Shown piece by piece: positions 1 to 5,263 of a DNA stretch of 6,391 nucleotides. The position numbers and the translations under genes are program-made. The number at the start of each line of letters is the position of its first letter. Position 1 is the stretch's first letter. The DNA comes from Pseudomonadota bacterium (GTDB lineage Bacteria > Myxococcota > Myxococcia > Myxococcales > Myxococcaceae), in assembly GCA_023424585.1 (NCBI GenBank), contig JAFADT010000065.1, positions 1-6,391 on the forward strand. Reading direction: 5' to 3'. A model generated the notes under the pieces. It saw nothing but the letters and a program-made list of their open reading frames with translations. It had not been told where the DNA came from and ran no database searches.

Positions 1-513
1 CGGCAGCAGCGCGTCCGCGTCCAGGAGCAGCCACGGCGCGGTCCGCGCCGCGCGCGGGTGGTGCGCGAAGGGCGCGTCCTCGCCGGGCACGACGAGCAGG
101 TCGAACGCGTCCACGGCGCGGGCCACGTCGAAGCGCTCCACGTAGACGGGGTTCAGGTCGCGGTGCACCAGCACGCGCGGCGCGCGCACCGTGGGCAGCA
201 GCGCCGCCAGCTCCCCCGCGAGCCCCCGGGGAAAGGTGTCCACCACCAGCACGTCCGGCGGGGCCTGCGCGAGCCACGCGCCCACCGCGGCCACGGTGGC
301 GGCCTTGTCCGCCCCCGCGTCCACGCGGTGCACGGTGGCGCCGGGGCCCAGGAGCGGCTCCAGCGGCAGGCCGGGGGCGAACGGGCTGTTGGTGAGGACC
401 TCCACCCGGTGGCCCCGGGCCACGGCCGCGCGGGCCAGGGCGGCGGCGCGCGTCAGGTGGCCCAGACCTCCGCCGAGCGCGTAGAGGCGCCAATGCTGAC
501 GCCGCGCGGCCAC
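1..513 (-). CDS. Glycosyltransferase, MurG/GT28-like N-terminal domain (partial, C-terminus outside window)
   Basis: Only the first 171 codons are visible; the frame stays open to the left edge. The N-terminus has a short beta strand followed by a glycine loop, LGGGLGHLTRA (residues 13-23). This corresponds to the nucleotide-sugar glycosyltransferase loop GGTGGH of MurG and to the loop of the predicted glycosyltransferases that begin GhGhGHxxR. An alternating Rossmann-like pattern follows: HRVEVLTNSPF (35-45), then PDVLVVDTFPRGLAGEL (86-102), then RVLVHRDLNP (113-122). The DTFPRG segment is typical of this GT28-like group. Acceptor and donor sugar cannot be told, because the C-terminal nucleotide-binding half is missing. 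The GTG start at 513 is chosen because it lies 2 nt after the TGA of the upstream zinc-binding gene, with GGGAG 6 nt ahead of it. Translational coupling is therefore likely. Fold class is fairly sure, substrate unknown. Confidence 0.75.
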   Translation of the reverse strand, partial: MAARRQHWRLYALGGGLGHLTRAAALARAAVARGHRVEVLTNSPFAPGLPLEPLLGPGATVHRVDAGADKAATVAAVGAWLAQAPPDVLVVDTFPRGLAGELAALLPTVRAPRVLVHRDLNPVYVERFDVARAVDAFDLLVVPGEDAPFAHHPRAARTAPWLLLDADALLP

Positions 514-515
514 GC

Positions 516-917
516 TCAGCTCCCGCCCAGGTCCTCCTCGAAGGAGGCGTCGTCCTCGCGCCGCACGCTCTCGCCGTCGGCCTCGGTGAAGTCGTCGCGG
601 TCGGGGCCCGAGGACGACGCGGGGCCGGAGCCGCGCCACGCGTCGCGGCCGTAGTAGCCGTAGTCCTCGTAGTAGTAGCTGGGGTCGTCCTCGTCGTCCT
701 CGGAGCCGGACGCGTCGCGGTTCTCGTCGCCGTTGTCGGCGGCGCGCGCGCACGTCACGCAGACGACCTCCTCGCCGTCGAGCGCGCGCGCGTGCAGCGC
801 GCAGATGGGCTTCTGGCAGCGCATGCACTGCGTGGACGCCCCGCGCTCACAGGGATGGGAGAAGAGGAAGCCGGAGGTCTCCAGGCACTGCTCTGCGGAA
901 GCGAAGGAAGGGGACAT
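516..917 (-). CDS. Small B-box-like zinc-binding protein with acidic, tyrosine-rich tail
   Basis: A 133-aa protein with two parts. Residues 11-56 hold a Cys/His cluster: C11, H21, C23, C31-x2-C34, C39-x2-H42 and C53-x2-C56. The order HPC...CxRC...PIC..H...VCxxC resembles the bacterial B-box-type zinc binder found as an N-terminal appendage on some rhomboid proteases, and could hold two zinc ions. Residues 61-133 are low-complexity and rich in Asp and Glu, with a Tyr cluster YYYEDYGYYG at 81-90; this part is probably disordered. No signal peptide or membrane helix is visible, so it is likely cytoplasmic, perhaps a protein-protein adaptor (inference). The ATG at 917 is the only possible start in this frame, because the upstream lipoprotein's TGA lies in the same frame 12 nt before it. 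AAGG sits only 2 nt from the ATG, so initiation may depend on reinitiation from the upstream gene. The specific function is not recognised. Confidence 0.8.
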   Translation of the reverse strand: MSPSFASAEQCLETSGFLFSHPCERGASTQCMRCQKPICALHARALDGEEVVCVTCARAADNGDENRDASGSEDDEDDPSYYYEDYGYYGRDAWRGSGPASSSGPDRDDFTEADGESVRREDDASFEEDLGGS

Positions 918-929
918 GGCCTTGAAGGG

Positions 930-1604
930 TCAGGGCGCCGCGGCGCCCGCGGAGGACTGGAGGCGGAAGAGCAGGGCCGCGCGGAGGGGCAGGTCCAGCG
1001 AGCCGAAGCCGAGGCACGCGGCGGCCTCCGGTGACACCGGCTGCTTGGTGGCGAGCAGCGTCTTGCCGGACGGGTCGCGCAGGGACAGCTTGCCCTCGCG
1101 CACCTTCACGTGGACCTCCTCCGCGCCGGACGCGCCCTTCACGGACGCGCCGCCGCCGTCGTGGGTCACGGTGTAGAGCACCGCGCCCTGGGCATCCGTG
1201 AGCCTCCACCCGGCGCCCTCGCGCGCGAGCGTGTAGCGCGCGGCCGACTTCGCCGCGTCCTTCACCTGGAACACGTCCGGGCCGCCCGTGACGTAGGCCA
1301 GCACCGCGTCGTCCGGGCCGGACACCTTGAGCTCGCCGCCCTTCCACTTGTAGCGGGCGACCTCCTTGTCGTCGCCGTCCACCAGCTTGGCGCCGTCGTC
1401 CTTGGGCTTGAGCGAGAAGCGCTCGCGGTCATCGCCGTCCTTGAACTTGAGCTTGGCGCCCGCCTCGCGCGGCTCGGCGGCGGAAGCGGCGGTGGCGGCG
1501 CGGGCCTGGGTGGGCGGGGCGCCAGAGGAGGGGGCACCGCCCTGCGAGCAGCCCGAGCCCCCGAGCACTCCCAGGCCCACCAGGAACAGGACATGAAGCT
1601 TCAC
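930..1604 (-). CDS. Putative lipoprotein with about seven degenerate 20-residue repeats
   Basis: A 224-aa exported protein of unrecognised family. Residues 1-19 form a signal peptide: M-K-L-H, then a Leu/Val/Gly-rich core, then GGSGC with the candidate lipidated Cys at 19. Gly instead of Leu at -3 makes the lipobox imperfect. Residues 20-50 are an Ala/Pro/Ser-rich linker. Residues 51-190 divide into about seven units of about 20 residues, with a recurring pattern of hydrophobic-x-D-x-x-(G/D), then an aliphatic or Tyr strand, then a basic or Gly turn; examples are KFKDGDDRERFSL, KLVDGDDKEVARY, RLTDAQGAVLYTV and LSLRDPSGKTLLA. This suggests a beta-meander or barrel. The end (191-224) has a Cys and an amphipathic helix. 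The GTG start at 1604 overlaps the TGA of the upstream paralogue as GTGA (4 nt), with GAGG 8 nt ahead, a coupled start. Outer-membrane anchoring would be expected (inference). Confidence 0.82.
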   Translation of the reverse strand: MKLHVLFLVGLGVLGGSGCSQGGAPSSGAPPTQARAATAASAAEPREAGAKLKFKDGDDRERFSLKPKDDGAKLVDGDDKEVARYKWKGGELKVSGPDDAVLAYVTGGPDVFQVKDAAKSAARYTLAREGAGWRLTDAQGAVLYTVTHDGGGASVKGASGAEEVHVKVREGKLSLRDPSGKTLLATKQPVSPEAAACLGFGSLDLPLRAALLFRLQSSAGAAAP

Positions 1605-2599
1605 GGCATGGACCTCATCTTCCCGGGCTGCCCCCGGGAGCTGGAGTGGTTGAGCACCTGATAGAGGCTCAAGAGCATCATCGTCGCGGTGCGCGATGCA
1701 TCTGTTTTCGACAGGTCCCGGGGCCAGGGCCGGCCCTGGGGCGCCCCGGACGGCTCCGGGGCCCTGGAGACCTGGGCCACCCAGTCCTCGTCCAGTTGGA
1801 CGCGCAGCTCCAGCCGGTCCTCGGCCACGCGCAGCCGCTTCAGCGTGGCGCCGGTGGGCAGCCGCACGGCGCCCCGCGCGCGCTCCTCCAGGACCGCGAG
1901 CCCTGGGTAGCGCTCCGGCTCCACGCGCAGCGCCACCTCCAGGAGGCTGAGCGCGTCATGCCGGACCTTGTGCTTCATCCGGCCGCGCGCGTTGCGCCTC
2001 GCGCGATGGAGCTTCCGCACCTGCTCCACCAGGGTCAGCCGCAGCCGCGTGCCGTCCGCGAACCGGCCCTGCAATGACAACCAGGGGTCGACGAAGTCCT
2101 GGCAGGTCCACTCCCCACGGTCCCCCAGGTGGACGCGCTTGCGCATCTCCAGGGTGGGCGTCAGGTCCAACGTCACCTCCACGGGCGCGTCCTCCAGCAG
2201 GTCCACCTGGAAGCGCCGCAGCAGCGTGGCCAGCAGCAGGCGGCGCTGCTCCATCTGGGGCTCCACCGGGAAGCGCGTCCACTTGAAGCCCCCCGGCACG
2301 TCCGCCTGGGACACGATGAGCGTGACCAGGCCTCCGAGGATCATCCCCGCGCACAGGAGGGTCAGCCAGGTGGGGAACTCCTCCTGCGCAGCCAGGGGCG
2401 GGCCCACGAGGGCGAAGGCCACGAGGCCGAGCACGGCGGCGACGATGAGCCCCATCCCGACCCACACGCCCCCGCGCGCCGGGCCCCGCGGGCGTTCGGG
2501 CCGCGCGGCCAGCCTCCGCAGGTCCTCCAGCACCTCCGACGCGGGCGCGCGCGCCTGGTAGACCTGGGTCTTCTGGAATGCCTTGAGGTCGAGCGCCAC
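1601..2599 (-). CDS. Two-helix membrane protein, tandem paralogue copy 2 (unknown family)
   Basis: A 332-aa protein, clearly homologous over its whole length to the gene just upstream. Two hydrophobic helices lie at about 44-66 and 77-97 with a short loop between them. The large C-terminal domain and the N-terminal 43 residues would both be cytoplasmic by the positive-inside rule. Blocks shared with the paralogue are ARAP-x-EVL-x-DL (17-27), TLL-x-RFQVDL (125-134), APVEV-x-LDL (138-146), W-x3-DF-x-D-x-WLSLQGRF (164-180), LRV-x-PER-x-PGL (224-234), AVRLP (244-248) and DASR-x2-TMMLLSLYQVL (300-316). A basic stretch lies at 196-214. I chose GTG 2599 over the ATG 42 nt upstream because GTGGCGCTCGAC and a GAGG 10 nt ahead match the paralogue's start and its AAGG, and the ATG would fall about at the predicted transcription start. 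The family is not recognised and no catalytic motif is visible. Confidence 0.85.
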   Translation of the reverse strand: MALDLKAFQKTQVYQARAPASEVLEDLRRLAARPERPRGPARGGVWVGMGLIVAAVLGLVAFALVGPPLAAQEEFPTWLTLLCAGMILGGLVTLIVSQADVPGGFKWTRFPVEPQMEQRRLLLATLLRRFQVDLLEDAPVEVTLDLTPTLEMRKRVHLGDRGEWTCQDFVDPWLSLQGRFADGTRLRLTLVEQVRKLHRARRNARGRMKHKVRHDALSLLEVALRVEPERYPGLAVLEERARGAVRLPTGATLKRLRVAEDRLELRVQLDEDWVAQVSRAPEPSGAPQGRPWPRDLSKTDASRTATMMLLSLYQVLNHSSSRGQPGKMRSMP

Positions 2600-2649
2600 G
2601 GGAGGAGAGCCTCGTTCAGGGGGGGCCATTCCGCGGCGCACCGCGGACG

Positions 2650-2679
2650 AGCGTAGGAAGGCGCCCGCGGGCAGGTCAA
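2650..2679 (-). promoter_or_regulatory. Duplicated internal promoter of paralogue copy 2 (TTGACC-N18-TACGCT)
   Basis: The minus strand has TTGACC at 2679-2674 and TACGCT at 2655-2650 with an 18-nt spacer. The -35 lies across the stop codon of copy 1. The predicted start near 2643 leaves a leader of about 44 nt containing GAGG (2613-2610). It would allow genes 2-5 to be expressed without gene 1. It resembles the operon's first promoter in -35, flank and -10, but it might have decayed; the spacer is 1 nt longer than optimal. Confidence 0.5.
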
Positions 2680-2683
2680 ACCG
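2672..2683. repeat. 12-nt direct repeat CAGGTCAAACCG, copy at the paralogue junction
   Basis: Identical to 3695-3706, 1023 nt away. It contains the -35 box (TTGACC on the minus strand) and marks the upstream edge of recognisable similarity between the two gene copies, so it is probably the remains of the tandem duplication unit. Confidence 0.8.
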
Positions 2684-3638
2684 GCTGCTGTCGGCCCCGC
2701 GCCGGGGCCCTCCGGTGCGTGCCCCCCAGCACCTGGTAGAGGCTCAGGAGCATCATCGTCACGACGCGGGACGCGTCACTGGGTTGGAGGACGATGAGCT
2801 CCCTGGCGGAGGTGGGCTTCGGCCTGCGGACCACCCAGTCCCGCCCGTCCAGCCCCAGCACGGCGCGCATCGACACGCGATCCGCTGCCACGTCCAGCCG
2901 CGAGAGCGCGACCTCCGGGGGCAGCCGCACGGCGCGCTTCGCGCTCGCGGCCTGATCCTTCAGCCCGGGGAAGCGCTCCGGCTTCACGCGCAGCCCCACC
3001 TGGAGCAGCGTCTTGCCCTTGCGCTTGGTCTTGAGCTTCACCTTGCCGCTGCTGCCCCGGCCGTAGCGCTTGCGCTTCTGGAGGTGCTCCACGGCGGACA
3101 CGTGCAGGTGCGTGCCGTCCACGAACCGGCCCTGCAGGGACAGCCACGCGTCGGCGAAGTCCTCGCTGTCCCACCGACCCCGCTTGCGCTTGCCCTCGCA
3201 CTTGTACGTCTCATCCACCGGCGCCAGGTCCAGCTTCACGTCCACCGGCGCGTTCGCGTCCAGGTCCACCTGGAAGCGCTGGAGCAGCGTGGACACCAGG
3301 TCGTAGCGCCGGTTGTCCAGGTCCGTGCGGCGCGCCTGCGCCCGGAGGATGAAGAGCACGATGGCCGCGAAGAAGCTGACCACGCCCAGGACCAGCGGCA
3401 TGCCCGCCAGCGCGTCCTGCCGGGCGACCGGGAGCTGCCCCACCACGAGGGACAGCAGCGCGCAGCCGCCGACGCTGAAGGCCATCAGGCCCCAGGCGGC
3501 CATCAGCAGCCCGCGCCGCTTCCCCTCCGCCTGCGCGTCCAGCGCCTCCAGCGCCTTCAGGTCCGCGAGCACCTCCGCCACCGGCGCGCGGGCTTCATAG
3601 ACATACGTCTTCTTGAATTCGGAGGTGTCGAGCGCCAC
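2676..3638 (-). CDS. Two-helix membrane protein, tandem paralogue copy 1 (unknown family), first gene of the operon
   Basis: A 320-aa protein and paralogue of the next gene downstream. Helices lie at about 43-68 and 78-99; arginines before helix 1 (EGKRRG) and after helix 2 (RAQARR) put both ends in the cytoplasm. The C-terminal domain shares STLLQRFQVDL (116-126), APVDV-x-LDL (130-138), DF-x-D-x-WLSLQGRF-x-DGT (160-176), LRVKPERFPGL (216-226), AVRLP (236-240) and DASR-x2-TMMLLSLYQVL (288-304) with its partner. Residues 186-210 are strongly Lys/Arg-rich, a possible surface for acidic partners or lipid headgroups (inference). The last 16 residues differ completely from copy 2 and are Arg/Gln/Pro-rich; the stop lies inside the copied upstream block of gene 2, so this tail looks like a product of the duplication junction. 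The GTG start has AAGG 9 nt ahead and a promoter about 60 nt upstream. Function unknown. Confidence 0.87.
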   Translation of the reverse strand: MALDTSEFKKTYVYEARAPVAEVLADLKALEALDAQAEGKRRGLLMAAWGLMAFSVGGCALLSLVVGQLPVARQDALAGMPLVLGVVSFFAAIVLFILRAQARRTDLDNRRYDLVSTLLQRFQVDLDANAPVDVKLDLAPVDETYKCEGKRKRGRWDSEDFADAWLSLQGRFVDGTHLHVSAVEHLQKRKRYGRGSSGKVKLKTKRKGKTLLQVGLRVKPERFPGLKDQAASAKRAVRLPPEVALSRLDVAADRVSMRAVLGLDGRDWVVRRPKPTSARELIVLQPSDASRVVTMMLLSLYQVLGGTHRRAPARGRQQPV

Positions 3639-3673
3639 GGTGGAGGACCTTGTTCAACGGAGACGGGCAGGTG

Positions 3674-3702
3674 AGGGTACGGAGCCGGACCGGACAGGTC
3701 AA
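3674..3702 (-). promoter_or_regulatory. Sigma-70-type promoter of the minus-strand operon (TTGACC-N17-TACCCT)
   Basis: On the minus strand the -35 TTGACC (3702-3697) is separated by exactly 17 nt from TACCCT (3679-3674). This matches the vegetative consensus at five of six -35 bases and at the key T-A...T positions of the -10. Transcription would begin near 3667, giving a leader of about 29 nt with AAGG at 3651-3648. A second copy of the same -35 context sits before the paralogous gene, which argues for selection or common descent rather than chance. Confidence 0.6.
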
Positions 3703-3706
3703 ACCG
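3695..3706. repeat. 12-nt direct repeat CAGGTCAAACCG, copy upstream of the operon
   Basis: Identical to 2672-2683. It lies 57 nt upstream of the start codon of copy 1 (against 73 nt for copy 2), so the leader has gained or lost sequence while the -35 context stayed fixed. Confidence 0.8.
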
Positions 3707-3713
3707 ACAGGGG

Positions 3714-3726
3714 GCCTCGTGGAGGC
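3714..3726. repeat. Short perfect inverted repeat GCCTC-GTG-GAGGC
   Basis: Perfect 5-nt arms around a 3-nt centre, about 12 nt upstream of the -35 box of the operon promoter. It could be an operator half-site pair, but arms this short occur often in such GC-rich DNA. Confidence 0.25.
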
Positions 3727-3733
3727 GACCGAC

Positions 3734-3755
3734 GTCGACCGCCGAGGCGGTGGAC
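3734..3755. repeat. Inverted repeat GTCGACCGCC / GGCGGTGGAC in the divergent intergenic region
   Basis: Ten-nt arms with one mismatch (9/10) and a 2-nt centre, lying about 32-53 nt upstream of the operon -35 and about 175 nt before the pirin start. The position between divergent genes fits an operator or activator site. No T-run follows on either side, so a terminator is unlikely. The rest of 3756-3928 shows no further feature I can support apart from the pirin ribosome binding site. Confidence 0.4.
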
Positions 3756-3918
3756 GCCCCGCGACGCGCACCGGGCGGCTCCGCGCGCGAGCGCAGGGGC
3801 CCGCGAGGACGGCGGTCCAGCGGTTCCTCAGGCGTCAGCCACCGGGCGTGCAGGCAGGCCGGGCGCCGGAAAGGCGGGGGCGTTAGGTAGGATGGACGGC
3901 CCCAACGGCATGGAGCGC

Positions 3919-3922
3919 GAGG
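3919..3922 (+). promoter_or_regulatory. Ribosome binding site GAGG deciding the pirin start
   Basis: GAGG stands 6 nt before GTG 3929. The alternative GTG at 3938 has only GGA of GTGGATGAA nearby, so 3929 is preferred. Confidence 0.55.
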
Positions 3923-3928
3923 TGGACC

Positions 3929-5080
3929 GTGGATGAAGTGAGCCGGAGGGCGGCGCTGAAGCTCATCGCGGCGGCGGGGGTCACCACCGTCGCGGGGTGT
4001 TCACGCGGCTCGGGAAAGGCGGAGGAGCAGAAGATGGGTCAGCAGCAGACGCAGCAACCGGAGGCCGTGGTTCGGGTGGATCCGCTCGGACCGTCCCCCA
4101 CCCCGTGGCGCACGCCGGACCCGTTCCTCTTCTGCGTGCACCATGACGACCGCTACCCGAAGGGCAACGCGCGCATGGGGCCGGAGGCGTCGCTCGCGGG
4201 CCGGGACATCGGCCAGGACTTCGCGGGGCGGGACGGCTGGAACATGTACCACGGCACCGTGGTGCCGGGCTTCCCGCAGCACCCGCACCGGGGCTTCGAG
4301 ACGGTGACCATCGTGCGCAACGGGCTGCTGGACCACTCGGACTCGCTGGGCGCGGCGGCGCGCTTCGGCGGGGGCGACGTGCAGTGGCTCACCGCGGGCG
4401 GTGGCATCAACCACTCGGAGATGTTCCCGCTGCTCAAGCAGGACCAGGGCAACCACATCGAGCTGTTCCAAATCTGGCTGAACCTGCCGCGCGCCAACAA
4501 GATGGTGCCCGCGCACTTCTCCATGTTGTGGGACCACGTCATCCCGCGCCACGTGGCGAAGGACGACGCGGGCCGCGCCACGACCCTCACCGTGGTGGCG
4601 GGCAACCTGGGGGACGTGAAGGCGCCACCGCCGCCGCCCAAGTCCTGGGCCGCGAACCCGGACGCGGACGTGGCCATCTGGACGCTGAAGATGGAGCCGG
4701 GCGCGCGCTGGACGCTGCCGGCGGCGAAGCGCGGCACGAACCGGGTGCTCTACTTCTTCCTGGGCTCGGGCCTGAGCGTGGGGGGGCGCGCGGTGCCCGC
4801 GAGGAGCGCTGTCGAGCTGCGCGCGGACGTGGACGTGGTGCTGGAGAACGGCCCGGAGACGGCGGAGCTGCTGCTGCTCCAGGGCAAGCCCATTGGCGAG
4901 CCGGTCGTGCAGTACGGCCCGTTCGTGATGAACTCGCGGCAGGAGATCCAGCAGGCCTTCGCGGACTACCAGCGCACGGGCTTCGGCGGCTGGCCCTGGC
5001 CCAGCCACGACCCGGTGCACGCGCGCGAGGAGGGCCGCTTCGCGCGGCACGCGGACGGCAAGGTGGAGCGGCCGGCCTGA
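3929..5080 (+). CDS. Pirin-family bicupin protein with Tat lipoprotein signal
   Basis: A 383-aa member of the pirin family (metal-binding double cupin; some members are quercetin 2,3-dioxygenases, others regulators). The N-terminal cupin has FPQHPHRGFETVTIV (115-129) and DVQWLTAGGGINHSEM (150-165), giving all four metal ligands H118, H120, H162 and E164. FQIWLNLP (180-187) and the C-terminal EPVVQYGPFVMNSRQEI (324-340) are family hallmarks, and PPPPPKSW with DVAIWTLKMEPGA (234-259) marks the long pirin subtype. Unusually, residues 5-24 read SRRAALK, then a hydrophobic Ala-rich core, then VAGC: a twin-arginine motif followed by a lipobox with Cys24. That predicts folded, metal-loaded export and lipid anchoring. 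The GTG at 3929 has GAGG 6 nt ahead; a GTG three codons later would also keep the signal. Family is sure, substrate unknown. Confidence 0.93.
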   Translation: MDEVSRRAALKLIAAAGVTTVAGCSRGSGKAEEQKMGQQQTQQPEAVVRVDPLGPSPTPWRTPDPFLFCVHHDDRYPKGNARMGPEASLAGRDIGQDFAGRDGWNMYHGTVVPGFPQHPHRGFETVTIVRNGLLDHSDSLGAAARFGGGDVQWLTAGGGINHSEMFPLLKQDQGNHIELFQIWLNLPRANKMVPAHFSMLWDHVIPRHVAKDDAGRATTLTVVAGNLGDVKAPPPPPKSWAANPDADVAIWTLKMEPGARWTLPAAKRGTNRVLYFFLGSGLSVGGRAVPARSAVELRADVDVVLENGPETAELLLLQGKPIGEPVVQYGPFVMNSRQEIQQAFADYQRTGFGGWPWPSHDPVHAREEGRFARHADGKVERPA

Positions 5081-5139
5081 GCATGGCGCCAGCGAGGCGG
5101 GGATGGGCAGCGGCACGCCCACCATCCGCGCCGGAGGCT

Positions 5140-5154
5140 GCGCTGGAGCAGCGC
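5140..5154. repeat. Small hairpin GCGCTG-GAG-CAGCGC downstream of the pirin gene
   Basis: A perfect 6-bp stem with a 3-nt loop, 60 nt after the pirin stop. It could slow or end transcription, but no T-run follows (CATCATCACC), so a classical intrinsic terminator is not shown. The rest of 5081-5263 contains no supported gene. Confidence 0.3.
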
Positions 5155-5228
5155 CATCATCACCCCGGGACTCAGGAGCATGCGCGCCATCCTGCCTGAG
5201 CTCCGGACCGCCGAGCGGTGGGCCCCGT

Positions 5229-5257
5229 TTGCCGCCAGCCCCGCGTCGCGGTAGCAC
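5229..5257 (+). promoter_or_regulatory. Candidate promoter for the GT4 gene (TTGCCG-N17-TAGCAC), possibly leaderless
   Basis: TTGCCG (5229-5234) and TAGCAC (5252-5257) are 17 nt apart. The -10 is weak, lacking the final T. Counting 7 nt from the -10 places the transcription start on the GTG at 5264, which would explain the absence of a visible ribosome binding site. This is a low-confidence reading. Confidence 0.25.
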
Positions 5258-5263
5258 CGGGCC

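Noticed and set aside
58..654. A 198-codon plus-strand frame over the glycosyltransferase and zinc-protein genes
   Set aside because: Composition dominated by Arg, Gly, His and Gln, no recognisable domain, and antisense to two well-supported genes.
915..932. Stop-codon readthrough joining the lipoprotein and the zinc protein
   Set aside because: They share a reading frame across TGA at 932-930, but no hairpin or known recoding context is visible, and an exported protein joined to a cytoplasmic zinc domain makes little sense.
2583..3674. A 363-codon plus-strand frame opposite paralogue copy 1
   Set aside because: It mirrors the coding strand with His/Gln/Arg-rich low-complexity sequence, and the minus-strand frame is supported by a full-length paralogue.
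3888..3893. TAGGAT as a -10 box for the pirin gene
   Set aside because: Nothing like a -35 lies 16-18 nt upstream (GCCGGA and neighbours), so only one half of a promoter is visible.
3613..3936. Plus-strand frames in the divergent intergenic region
   Set aside because: They overlap the start of copy 1 and its promoter, are Arg/Gly/Pro-rich, and have no family pattern.
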